From a virus: 24,832 nucleotides of DNA. How positions within the stretch are numbered: position 1 is the first letter of the stretch; each line of letters begins with the position of its first letter. Where the stretch lies: positions 1-24,832 of the IMG/VR virus record IMGVR_UViG_3300045944_000063, one strand, 5' to 3'. Positions 13,379 through 19,669 of the stretch are shown piece after piece. The notes beneath the pieces are model-generated. The model was not told the origin of the DNA, searched no databases, and worked only from the letters and a program-made list of their open reading frames with translations. Made by a program: the position numbers and the translations under genes.

Positions 13379-13627
13379 TTATCGAAGGCTGGATCTCCAA
13401 GGTAGCTTGCCGTTTATGGGGAACTTGAGATGAGCCAGTATTTGATGCTGCAGCTCGTGATCTCTGAAGCGCTGGAACTCGACTAGGAACTGTTCGAGGT
13501 GGCTTGTAGCTGTCATGAGGAATAGCAGGCGCGTGGCTGTATCCTCACCTGCGTTGTAGGCTTCTTGCTCGAGACTGTTTATTATGTCTCCGAATTTGAA
13601 TGGTAGCTCATCCAAATAGTGTCTCAT
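13379..13627 (-). CDS. Small helical protein of unknown function
   Basis: Eighty-two residues with several helices (FGDIINSLEQEAYNAGEDTA, LLFLMTATSHLEQFLVEFQR) and a short basic end. The ATG overlaps the preceding stop as ATGA, so it is co-translated with the first left-arm gene. No recognised family. The stop lies just upstream of the internal promoter, so this gene and the next upstream one form a two-gene leading unit. Confidence 0.55.
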   Translation of the reverse strand: MRHYLDELPFKFGDIINSLEQEAYNAGEDTATRLLFLMTATSHLEQFLVEFQRFRDHELQHQILAHLKFPINGKLPWRSSLR

Positions 13628-14049
13628 TTGTCTGACTCCTTCAGCTGCTCTTCAATGGCTATGTCGGCCATTATACGGTTAAATTCTTCTTCTAGCTGTG
13701 CTTGTGATGTGCCTACTGGACGATGTGCTAGCTTCTGACGCAGATCGTATCGCTCTTGTTCAACGGGTGATCGTCCCGGTCTGGAGGGCTTGAGGTTGGT
13801 CAGGAACGCTTCGTGCCGTGCTATCTTAGCTCTAGTGTAGGCTATTGTGTCGTCGATCTCGAATAGATGGTAGGATGGTAGCGCGCGCATATCGACTTGA
13901 GGTTTGATAATCTCGCGCTTTTCGAGAAGTCCTAACAGAAGGCGACGCTCCTCGGCTAGGGACTTGCGGTGGTAGTGCTTACGAACTGCGACGCGGTTAC
14001 GCTCGCGTCGGGCAGCTAGTATAGTGGGGTCTGTGTCTCTATGTGTCAT
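13624..14049 (-). CDS. First left-arm gene: basic helical protein, function unknown
   Basis: A 141-residue protein, strongly basic at the front (ILAARRERNRVAVRKHYHRK), then long helices (AEERRLLLGLLEKREI and TIAYTRAKIARHEAFLTNLK), a basic turn SRPGRSPVEQ and a final acidic helix. The basic start resembles a DNA- or RNA-contacting helix, but no family is recognised. GGAG lies ten bases before the ATG. It opens the leftward set directly below the hub, 31 bases after the palindromic repeat, so it is likely expressed early. Confidence 0.6.
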   Translation of the reverse strand: MTHRDTDPTILAARRERNRVAVRKHYHRKSLAEERRLLLGLLEKREIIKPQVDMRALPSYHLFEIDDTIAYTRAKIARHEAFLTNLKPSRPGRSPVEQERYDLRQKLAHRPVGTSQAQLEEEFNRIMADIAIEEQLKESDK

Positions 14050-14080
14050 AGCTGGGGTGCTCCGAGTTTAGTGGGCTCAT

Positions 14081-14100
14081 TCACATGATGTGAAAGTGGG
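14081..14100 (-). repeat. Copy 2 of the 20-base repeat with palindromic core
   Basis: Identical to 8070-8089. In this copy the inverted arms are longer, TTCACAT-G-ATGTGAA (14080-14094). It lies 31 bases upstream of the first left-arm gene and just below a candidate promoter (14117-14145), where a bound protein would block leftward transcription. A palindrome with one central base is typical of operator sites. Confidence 0.7.
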
Positions 14101-14116
14101 CCGGACGTACCCAATC

Positions 14117-14145
14117 AATATGGCATATCGGTAATGTTTTTACAA
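14117..14145 (-). promoter_or_regulatory. Weak candidate leftward promoter
   Basis: On the minus strand TTGTAA (14140-14145), 17 bases, then CATATT (14117-14122), each matching four of six consensus bases. It would place the palindromic repeat in the first transcribed bases. The position is right for driving the first left-arm genes, but the match is modest. Confidence 0.35.
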
Positions 14146-14152
14146 CTTTCAG

Positions 14153-14251
14153 GGAGACTGTCGGACCGGGATAGTGGGACGCCGACTCCTTCTTCTTTAA
14201 AAAAAAAAAAAAAAAAAAAACTGTATATAGAGCCCAGACTCGACCGTCTCC
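14153..14251. repeat. Run of 22 A flanked by an inverted repeat
   Basis: An unbroken A run occupies 14199-14220. GGAGACTGTCG (14153-14163) and CGACCGTCTCC (14241-14251) are inverted copies with one mismatch that flank it. The run could be an easily melted segment, a bent-DNA tract, or an assembly artefact of uncertain length. Confidence 0.6.
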
Positions 14252-14288
14252 AGTTTTTACCCGATCCGGCTGAAACTTCGCTGGGCTC
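14230..14288. repeat. Long-range 8-bp stem
   Basis: GAGCCCAG (14230-14237) and CTGGGCTC (14281-14288) are perfect inverted copies enclosing 43 bases. In RNA they would close a small folded domain. It does not fold as a tRNA, being too short and lacking the standard loops. No known RNA family is recognised. Confidence 0.4.
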
Positions 14289-14344
14289 CCATCCCTACTT
14301 CGAATTCTACCAAGACATGAGGTATTAGCCTAATCGATGTGGTC

Positions 14345-14445
14345 GCTAGATCCAGCCAGCCCATCCTTATGGCTCGAGCAGCGGACCAGCAGGCTCACGG
14401 GCTCCACCTAAAGGTGGAGTTCCGAGCTAGATCGTCCTTATGGCT
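14345..14445. repeat. Imperfect direct repeat GCTAGATC ... TCCTTATGGCT
   Basis: GCTAGATC followed by TCCTTATGGCT occurs at 14345-14374 and again at 14426-14445. An 11-base spacer separates the two words in the first copy and one base in the second. Both words and their order are kept, so this is a duplicated unit rather than chance matches. Confidence 0.5.
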
Positions 14446-14572
14446 TCCCGCCGGGGCGGCGCTGGCGCAACCTGGCGCTGCGCCGGCCGACCGGCTCGGC
14501 CGACCTGCGGTTGAAAAGTGTTTCAATGTGTCAAGAGGGCTTGACAAGTTCGCCCTACCCTTTAGGGTAGGG
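14402..14572. repeat. Cluster of GC-rich hairpins before the right-arm genes
   Basis: Three perfect stems are visible: CTCCACC-TAAA-GGTGGAG (14402-14419), GGCCGA-CCGGC-TCGGCC (14485-14501) and CCCTACCC-TTTA-GGGTAGGG (14553-14572). Between the first two lies a GC-rich zone with repeated CTGGCGC. The last stem overlaps the -10 position of the candidate right promoter. Confidence 0.55.
14541..14568 (+). promoter_or_regulatory. Candidate rightward promoter
   Basis: A perfect TTGACA (14541-14546) is followed after 16 bases by TAGGGT (14563-14568), which matches only three of six -10 bases. It is the best sigma70-like box upstream of the gene at 14649. The flanking TTGAAA-AGTG-TTTCAA repeat could be its operator. 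A phage-specific promoter would be missed by this reading. Confidence 0.35.
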
Positions 14573-14648
14573 GCTGTAAGTGCAGTGCATATCGGGCGAA
14601 CCGGCCTACCCGCCCGCGATCTTTGAACCCTAAATAGGAGCAACTACA

Positions 14649-15230
14649 ATGGCTGATGAAAATCAGGAAGTGCGTGCTGTGTCCAACATTCCCTTGGACA
14701 TTCGACTGGTCTTCGATCACAAGGGCGGCGCTAAGAATCCGGCCTTTGGTCATATTGGGGCGGTAGACTTCACCGCCTCGGTAGTAGACCCAACCCTTAA
14801 CGGTTCGCCGCTTGGGGCAAGGTCTATCAAGTACCTAGTGGCGTATGGACTTCGCAAGGTGTTCGCCGATGTATTCGCGCAAGCGGAATCGGCCAAAGAC
14901 GCTAAAGAGAAGTTCGCCGCTAGAGTCGCGAAGGTGATAGCGGGTACAATGTCTAGTCGCCGCAAGGCAATGGACGAATTTGACCGTCTATTCATTCGGA
15001 TAGTAGACGACAAGTTCGCAGAATGGTCTGGCATGACCGTGGATAAATTCTACGAGTCGCTTGGTCCAGACAAAATTGATGATGCGGATAAGGTCTACAA
15101 CGAATTCTTCGAGTCGGCGAAAGAATCCGTTGAACCGCTTGTTAAGCGACTCATCGAGGAGCAACGCACGCTAGAAGTCAAAACCGCTAAGTCGTTTCAA
15201 GACGTGATCGCGGAAATGAAGAAAGCCTAG
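14649..15230 (+). CDS. First right-arm gene: ~190-aa protein of unknown function
   Basis: A 193-residue protein. The front reads VSNIPLDIRLVFDHKGGAKN and VDFTASVVDPTLNG. The middle has KYLVAYGLRKVFADVFAQAE, then a basic patch (SSRRKAMDEFDRLFI), and ends in charged helices with VYNEFFESAKESVEPLV. The 'YLVAYGLR-x-x-x-x-D-x-x-A' stretch is a pattern I have seen in short phage early proteins of unknown role. AGGAG lies eight bases before the ATG. It is followed by its own hairpin terminator, so it may be strongly expressed alone. Some features echo the gene at 7327-7929, but the similarity is weak. Confidence 0.65.
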   Translation: MADENQEVRAVSNIPLDIRLVFDHKGGAKNPAFGHIGAVDFTASVVDPTLNGSPLGARSIKYLVAYGLRKVFADVFAQAESAKDAKEKFAARVAKVIAGTMSSRRKAMDEFDRLFIRIVDDKFAEWSGMTVDKFYESLGPDKIDDADKVYNEFFESAKESVEPLVKRLIEEQRTLEVKTAKSFQDVIAEMKKA

Positions 15231-15240
15231 TGCTTTCAAC

Positions 15241-15272
15241 TCCGGGCCGGAATGATCCGGCCCGGATCTTTC
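15241..15272 (+). terminator. Hairpin terminator after the first right-arm gene
   Basis: A perfect 11-base-pair stem (15241-15251 with 15256-15266), loop ATGA, then TCTTTC. The stem is very GC-rich and the T run short, so termination is probably partial, letting the next gene be read at a lower level. Confidence 0.6.
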
Positions 15273-15294
15273 AACCACACAAGGAACAATGGCT

Positions 15295-15525
15295 ATGTCC
15301 AAGAAAGTCACCATTTCACAGAACCCAATCGAAGACCTGTGCACAGTGTGCAATCATCTTGATGCCGCTTTGATGGTACTGGAGCCCATCGTTCGCCGGG
15401 CTGAGCAGGACAACATGCCCGATGTCACTAAGTACCTTCTGGAGTGCGGGAACCGTATCGACGTGATAGCACAAGCAATGCACGATAGTCTTATGTCGCT
15501 TGTGGCAAGTGAGCCTAAGCACTAG
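15295..15525 (+). CDS. Small helical protein of unknown function
   Basis: Seventy-six residues: KKVTISQNPIEDLCTVCNHL, then helices with LMVLEPIVRRAEQDNMPDVT and IDVIAQAMHDSLMSLV. The pair C-x-x-C is present but alone does not make a zinc site. No family is recognised. The second ATG (15295) is chosen because AAGGA is nine bases away, while it is only three bases from the first ATG (15289). The gene stands between two terminators. Confidence 0.6.
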   Translation: MSKKVTISQNPIEDLCTVCNHLDAALMVLEPIVRRAEQDNMPDVTKYLLECGNRIDVIAQAMHDSLMSLVASEPKH

Positions 15526-15534
15526 GTCTAGCAG

Positions 15535-15565
15535 AAAGCCCCGATTTCGGTCGGGGCTTTTTCTT
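15535..15565 (+). terminator. Strong Rho-independent terminator
   Basis: AAAGCCCCGA (15535-15544) pairs with TCGGGGCTTT (15551-15560) around the loop TTTCGG, followed by TTCTTT. This is a classic plus-strand terminator, and it separates the two small genes from the packaging and virion genes to the right. Confidence 0.85.
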
Positions 15566-15916
15566 TGCCCGCAGTTCTACGCCTGATCGTACTTGAGGGC
15601 ACCTACAACCTGGGGTTAGCCCACCCCCTTTAAGGGCATCCCCCCGTAGGGGGGATTGTCACTGAAAAATTGCACACCAGTTTAGTCAAGCCCACAACCC
15701 ACTACTTAGTTAGCAAACCCACTTGACACCGCCACAAAACTGTCACACACTCGATGCGTCCGAGCCTGTCGGACGTCCTCGCGCGCGGGAATTGGGTTTG
15801 TAGCTGGGCCTGGTTTCAGTAGCGAAGATGGAGAAGGCGGCGCGGGGTGGTTGTGATGGACTCCTGCCGGTACGCTGCCGCCTTCTTCGAGGAATGGAAA
15901 TGATGGAGAACCTAAG
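15566..15916. other. Noncoding gap with a second strong hairpin
   Basis: About 350 bases in which I see no credible gene on either strand. It holds a perfect stem ATCCCCCC-GTA-GGGGGGAT (15638-15656), an imperfect CCCTT-T-AAGGG palindrome just before it, and a TTGACA (15723-15728) with only a poor CACACT 17 bases on. A promoter for the terminase group must lie here or be read through from the left, but I cannot place it with confidence. Confidence 0.5.
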
Positions 15917-16261
15917 ATGGCCATGGAAACTGATGAGGAAAGACTTGTACGGACTAATTTGTCGTCGGTTAGGATCACTGACGATGAATCGAAGGCAGTG
16001 CAAAAGACGGAACATCGGGTCTCGTTGGACTCAATACTTGCCAAGATTAAGCATGAGGACTATGAGAATCCGGCACGGCATCCGCATATGACTCTGTGCG
16101 TTATTACGACTAAGTCCGGATATGTAGTGATCGGCAAGAGTGTGCCCGCCGACCCACTCAACTTTGACAAAGAACTAGGGAAGAAGTTTGCTAAGGAGGA
16201 CGCGATTCGGCAGCTCTGGCCGTTGGAGGCGTACCTGCTTAGGGAACGAATGAGTCAGTAG
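15917..16261 (+). CDS. Phage gp49/66-family protein (N4 gp49 / Sf6 gene 66)
   Basis: A 114-residue protein. The C-terminal half (residues ~55-114) carries the whole family signature: HMTLCVITTKSGYVVIGKSV, then PLNFDKELGKKFAKEDAI and the ending LWPLEAYLLRERM. The first ~50 residues are a variable acidic lead. The family is widespread in phages and its role is unknown. GGAG lies eight bases before the ATG. It stands directly upstream of the small terminase gene with a three-base gap, and opens the right-arm late cluster. Confidence 0.85.
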   Translation: MAMETDEERLVRTNLSSVRITDDESKAVQKTEHRVSLDSILAKIKHEDYENPARHPHMTLCVITTKSGYVVIGKSVPADPLNFDKELGKKFAKEDAIRQLWPLEAYLLRERMSQ

Positions 16262-16264
16262 GCA

Positions 16265-17143
16265 ATGGACATAGACGACATTATGGCTGAGATTGGGCTG
16301 CAACTGCATCCGGCACGCGGACGCAAGCCAGCTCAAGGCATCGCAGTTGGGGAGCCGCGACCTTTGACGGCCGCGGACGTGGCTCTGGCCCTCCAAGCCC
16401 CCCTGCCATTACCGACTGCGATGCCGCCCCCAATTGCCAAGATCCGCTCCAGGCATCACCAACTCGCACAGCTGCTCGCGATGGGACAGACCGATTGGGA
16501 GATCTCCCTGGCCCTCGGGTATTCCCCATCGCGAATCTCTGTCCTCAAAGCGGACCCCACCTTCCGGGAGCTTTTGTCCTTCTATGAAAAACAGCAAGCG
16601 GATCTCAAGCTGGATATTAGCACCAGGCTTACAGGGATTTCAATGGAAGCGTTGGAGACTCTACAGCAGCGCCTGGATGACGACCCAGAAGACTTCTCGA
16701 ATCGGGAACTCATGGATCTTGCTGAACTGTCCCTTGATCGAACAGGCCACGGGAAGTCCTCTACGGTACAAGTTCTACATGGCCTCGACGAGGAAACCGC
16801 TGAGTTTCTCAAATCACAGCATCAAACGCATCGCCTTGGGGCGGTCCACAACCTCTCGGAGGGTCAGGTAATCGATGTTACACCAGTCCCCGAGACCTCA
16901 GAGTCCGGCCGAAGGCCGCGCGACGTCGCGGCCTCATCGTCTTCGAGTCCCTCAGAGTCTTCAGGACGTGAAGATGCTAGCCTCCCGGCCGCACTTCATC
17001 CCGGTTCCGAGGCCACGGTCGGGGAGCACGGTCTCGAAGGGTTTGGCGTATCAGAAAAGGTGGCTGAGGCATTGCGAGACGCTCGCGGGCCTGGCGGCCG
17101 GACCTTTCAGCCACAGGTTATTTACGGGGATAAAGCGGAATGA
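16265..17143 (+). CDS. Terminase small subunit-like protein
   Basis: A 292-residue protein expected to recognise phage DNA for packaging. Residues ~64-96 form a helix-turn-helix of the terminase type (HHQLAQLLAMGQTDWEISLA then LGYSPSRISVLKADPTF), followed by the helical ISTRLTGISMEALETLQQRL region and the 'R-x-L-M-D-L-A-E-x-x-L-D-R-T-G' block typical of these proteins. The last ~110 residues are low-complexity with a serine run and glycine-rich end. They coincide with a 170-base overlap with the nuclease gene in the +1 frame. The large subunit lies ~6.3 kb away. Length is above the common 150-200, due to the tail. Confidence 0.8.
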   Translation: MDIDDIMAEIGLQLHPARGRKPAQGIAVGEPRPLTAADVALALQAPLPLPTAMPPPIAKIRSRHHQLAQLLAMGQTDWEISLALGYSPSRISVLKADPTFRELLSFYEKQQADLKLDISTRLTGISMEALETLQQRLDDDPEDFSNRELMDLAELSLDRTGHGKSSTVQVLHGLDEETAEFLKSQHQTHRLGAVHNLSEGQVIDVTPVPETSESGRRPRDVAASSSSSPSESSGREDASLPAALHPGSEATVGEHGLEGFGVSEKVAEALRDARGPGGRTFQPQVIYGDKAE

Positions 17144-17495
17144 CCTTGAGTTCCGGCCTGAGCAGTGGTTTATCTACGCCGACAGCAACGGGATTGGCTA
17201 CGCAGAGGCAGACCTCGTCATCGCCATTAAGCCAGCGAGGATCGTTTTACTCTTTGAAAACAAGAGGACGCATAAGGATCGGGGTCTTGTGCAACTCGGG
17301 CAACTCTACCGTCCGTTACTGGAGTTTGTCTATCCTGGGTTTGCCGTTTTCGGGCTCCTCGTATGCCGTAACCTTGATCCGTCTGTCAACCGCCGGTACC
17401 TCGTGGCCTCGCTTCAAGATTGGTTTGACCTCTTGGAGGCCGGACTCATCGCAGGAACTGAAGTTCCCCTCTACTCCCTTTGTTGGAGACCCTAG
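16974..17495 (+). CDS. PD-(D/E)XK-like nuclease overlapping the small terminase
   Basis: A 173-residue protein. After a basic lead come SKGLAYQKRWLRHCETLAG, then WFIYADSNGIGYAEADLVI with the likely catalytic aspartate, LLFENKRT with the E-x-K pair, and QLGQLYRPLLEF with Q-x3-Y. This order (D, then E-x-K, then Q-x3-Y) is that of PD-(D/E)XK enzymes. Many phages keep such a nuclease near packaging genes, perhaps to resolve branched DNA, but the exact role is inferred. I start at ATG 16974 because AGGA lies seven bases upstream. An earlier ATG at 16875 lacks a site and would overlap more. Confidence 0.7.
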   Translation: MLASRPHFIPVPRPRSGSTVSKGLAYQKRWLRHCETLAGLAAGPFSHRLFTGIKRNDLEFRPEQWFIYADSNGIGYAEADLVIAIKPARIVLLFENKRTHKDRGLVQLGQLYRPLLEFVYPGFAVFGLLVCRNLDPSVNRRYLVASLQDWFDLLEAGLIAGTEVPLYSLCWRP

Positions 17496-17509
17496 CCCAG
17501 GAGTTTGAA

Positions 17510-17527
17510 GCGCCACTCGCGTGGCGC
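17510..17527 (+). repeat. Hairpin after the nuclease gene
   Basis: GCGCCAC-TCGC-GTGGCGC, a perfect seven-pair stem, lies between the nuclease stop and the Ala/Gly-rich gene. No T run follows, so it is more likely an RNA processing or stability element than a terminator. Confidence 0.45.
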
Positions 17528-17558
17528 GTTCTGACTCTTGTATAACGGAGACACGAAG

Positions 17559-17936
17559 ATGGCAATGGCAGCATTAGCGCCCCTCGTGGCAGGAGCAGCA
17601 GGAGCAGCAGCCCCGGCAGCAGCAGCGGCCGCGCCGGCAATCGGGGCGGGGCTTGGGGCCGGGGCTGCCGGGTTGGGGGCTGGGGCTGCTGGAGCTGCGG
17701 CAGCACCCGCCGCTGCTGCGGGGGCTAGCTCTCTTCTTGGCGGTCTTGCTCCGGCTGCTGCGTCGGGAGCTGGTTCCGCGGGAGCGGGGATGGGTGGGGC
17801 GCTGATGGGCGCGATGAAGAACCCGATGTTGATGGGTCTGCTCAAAGGTGGAATGGGCCTCGGACAGCAGATGATGAACCGGCCGCCGCAGAATACTACC
17901 CAGATCTCACAGCGCGCGCCCTATGGTCAATTCTGA
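17559..17936 (+). CDS. Ala/Gly-rich small hydrophobic protein (possible virion or membrane protein)
   Basis: A 125-residue protein. The first ~80 residues are almost only alanine, glycine, proline and leucine (for example GAGLGAGAAGLGAGAAG). The rest is methionine-rich (NPMLMGLLKGGMGLGQQMMN) and ends polar with RAPYGQF. Such sequences are seen in minor virion or membrane-active phage proteins, so a holin or ejected pore protein is possible, but unproven. GGAG is eight bases before the ATG at 17559. The ATG at 17538 has no site. A later gene (20861) has a similar 'P-x-LMGL' and methionine-rich ending. Confidence 0.6.
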   Translation: MAMAALAPLVAGAAGAAAPAAAAAAPAIGAGLGAGAAGLGAGAAGAAAAPAAAAGASSLLGGLAPAAASGAGSAGAGMGGALMGAMKNPMLMGLLKGGMGLGQQMMNRPPQNTTQISQRAPYGQF

Positions 17937-17987
17937 CGGGCGTAGAGTATAGCACGCATATCTGTGGGCCATTGGTGGGACTAAGTT

Positions 17988-18278
17988 ATGAGACCACTTC
18001 AGCAAATCTGGCCAGAGCCCTATATGTACCAGCGGCGTCGTAGGCGACTGCCGGAGCCACAATTGCCATGGGGCTGGAATCCTCCACCACCGATGATCGA
18101 ACCGCCTACGGGATCGCCTAACCTGAACAATCCATTTGGTCCCGTAGAGCCGAGGCCACCGCCGGGAATGTTTCCCTTTATTCGGCGACCTAAGAAGCCG
18201 CCGCTCAGGAGAATCGAAGCCAAGCCAGACGAATTTGATCGTGTTCTGCATCCGGGGCTGAGGACCCCTAAGAACTGA
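17988..18278 (+). CDS. Proline/arginine-rich protein of unknown function
   Basis: Ninety-six residues, very rich in proline and arginine: a run of five arginines near residue 16, WGWNPPPPMIEPPTG, and PRPPPGMFPFIRRPKKPP. Probably disordered. Its composition suggests a flexible virion linker, but no family is recognised. A weak GGA lies before the ATG. The stop overlaps the next start as TGATG, so the following large gene is probably translated by coupling. Confidence 0.55.
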   Translation: MRPLQQIWPEPYMYQRRRRRLPEPQLPWGWNPPPPMIEPPTGSPNLNNPFGPVEPRPPPGMFPFIRRPKKPPLRRIEAKPDEFDRVLHPGLRTPKN

Positions 18279-19669
18279 TGCCGTATATTGGCGACCTCTC
18301 GAATATGGACTATACGACCCGACGGCGAGGTGCCTCTCGGAAGCCTCAACAGGGCCCGCCAGCACCAACGATTGCCAAGTCCTATGAGCCAACATGGACT
18401 GATCGCCTTTCAGGCAGCATCTCCAATTGGTTTGCTAACCAGTACGGCGGCTCCAACATTGCCCGCCGACAGATGACCGAGTCCGCGCGGCAGGGCCTGA
18501 AGATCACGCCAGTTGGGACTGCGGACACTGCCCGCGAAGCCTACATGGATCTGAGGGAAGGTCGGACTGGACAGGCCGTAAGTGGTGCTCTACAGACCGC
18601 AGCGGAGAATCTCCCAATCGAGAAGCTTCCGAAGGCAGCAGGGATTTTGGTGTCTCCATTCTCGATGAACCTAGTTGGAGGAGGAGGTCGGACCTACAAT
18701 GTTGGCGACACCTTAACAGAGAACCTCAGGAGACTTAGAAGTCGCGGCACCTCAGATAGAGATATTCAACGCCAGATTGGAGTGTCATTTGTTCGAGGGC
18801 ACGGTGACGATCCTGCCAATATGGTTCCAGCAATAGAACTGGAGACTCGGCACTCTCACAGAACTACGCCACATATAGATTTTAGGCGTATGCATGAGCA
18901 GACGGATTTGAAGAGACTCTATGACGACAGAGAGAAGTTTTTGGACGCTCCGAAGCTTCGAGAGCTAGTTCTTGACTCTCCGGCCTATAGGGTACATAAG
19001 GAGATCCCGAATACTCCATTGGTTGTTGGAGAGCATCAGCAGACTATGTGGCCGATCTTCGAGAAGCAGACAGGGGCTCCTCTAGCTGTAGGAGTTAATC
19101 CGGACCTCTGGGGAAAGACTGGGCCTTTTGAATGGCCAGATCCCTGGCAGTACGCTTCAGCAGAAGGGAATCCGCAGCGATTTGAGATCGATAGGACTAT
19201 ACAGGATCTCGCGTCTTACTGGTCCGGTTTCCCAACTACGCCAGTAACTAACTATTTCCGAGGAAGTCAGGGCAGCGTGCTAGCTGATATGCCAGCGACG
19301 TTTGCAGGGGAGAAGTATCCAGATACAGCACGGGTTCTAGAGGACCTGTTCCATGCATCAGACGATCGAGCAGACATTCCGGCTATGGCGCTTACTCAAA
19401 CAACTGGGAATGTGTTAAGCAATTTGGCCGCTGCAAGGGGAATGTTTAGTGAGGAGGCTATAGCGAATACGAGCCTTGGAACGAGTCTGAAAGATTTAGG
19501 CTTAGCTCCATTTGTAAACCAACTGGATGCGGACATCCTGAGGGGTCTAATGGAGAATTGGAATGCCCTAGAGCCGATAGAGAAAGCCAAGCAACGAATA
19601 AGGTGGACAACTCAATTTGCTGAGCGCCTGAACAGGCCACCATACAAGGGAGGTCTACAGAAATGGTAG
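18278..19669 (+). CDS. Large protein of unknown function, possibly ejected virion protein
   Basis: A 463-residue protein. Residues ~75-125 have TADTAREAYMDLREGRTGQA then ALQTAAENLPIEKLPKAAG, a layout I associate with linker segments of large ejected phage proteins. The rest is soluble-looking and aromatic-rich, with no catalytic motif I can name (RHSHRTTPHIDFRRMHEQ near 190, WPDPWQYASAEGN near 287). There is no signal peptide or membrane segment. It is preceded by a coupled start and followed by a seven-base overlap with the next gene. Placement between packaging and lysozyme genes supports a virion role, which remains inference. Confidence 0.6.
   Translation: MPYIGDLSNMDYTTRRRGASRKPQQGPPAPTIAKSYEPTWTDRLSGSISNWFANQYGGSNIARRQMTESARQGLKITPVGTADTAREAYMDLREGRTGQAVSGALQTAAENLPIEKLPKAAGILVSPFSMNLVGGGGRTYNVGDTLTENLRRLRSRGTSDRDIQRQIGVSFVRGHGDDPANMVPAIELETRHSHRTTPHIDFRRMHEQTDLKRLYDDREKFLDAPKLRELVLDSPAYRVHKEIPNTPLVVGEHQQTMWPIFEKQTGAPLAVGVNPDLWGKTGPFEWPDPWQYASAEGNPQRFEIDRTIQDLASYWSGFPTTPVTNYFRGSQGSVLADMPATFAGEKYPDTARVLEDLFHASDDRADIPAMALTQTTGNVLSNLAAARGMFSEEAIANTSLGTSLKDLGLAPFVNQLDADILRGLMENWNALEPIEKAKQRIRWTTQFAERLNRPPYKGGLQKW

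Larger units (their letters stand above)
14050..14648. promoter_or_regulatory. Divergent noncoding hub between the two arms (candidate control region or origin)
   Basis: About 600 bases without a convincing gene, lying exactly where coding switches strand. In order it holds the 20-base palindromic repeat, a candidate leftward promoter, a run of 22 A inside an inverted repeat, a long-range stem, an imperfect direct repeat 81 bases apart, a GC-rich set of hairpins, the inverted repeat TTGAAA-AGTG-TTTCAA (14511-14526), a TTGACA box and a ribosome binding site. AT-rich and hairpin-rich zones side by side would suit a replication origin, but no DnaA-box array is obvious to me. Confidence 0.6.

Noticed and set aside
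13274-13400. Longer protein starting at TTG 13400
   Set aside because: No ribosome site near the TTG, and a good promoter lies downstream of it. GTG 13274 has the shared leader.
14199-14220. Poly-A run as a leftward terminator U-tract
   Set aside because: On the minus strand it would be a T run, but nothing is transcribed leftwards from upstream of it and no hairpin directly precedes it on that strand.
14230-14288. tRNA or tRNA-like gene in the hub
   Set aside because: The stem is 8 pairs around only 43 bases, with no anticodon arm, T-loop sequence or CCA-end context.
15723-15751. Promoter from TTGACA at 15723
   Set aside because: The -10 candidate 17 bases on (CACACT) matches only three of six bases, so I mention it in the gap but do not call it.
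17492-17845. Alanine/proline-rich minus-strand frame
   Set aside because: A mirror of the Ala/Gly-rich gene, since GC-rich repeats stay open in several frames. The plus strand has the ribosome site.
17907-18395. 162-codon minus-strand frame in the right arm
   Set aside because: Antisense to the proline/arginine-rich gene. The composition is what the reverse strand of such DNA gives.
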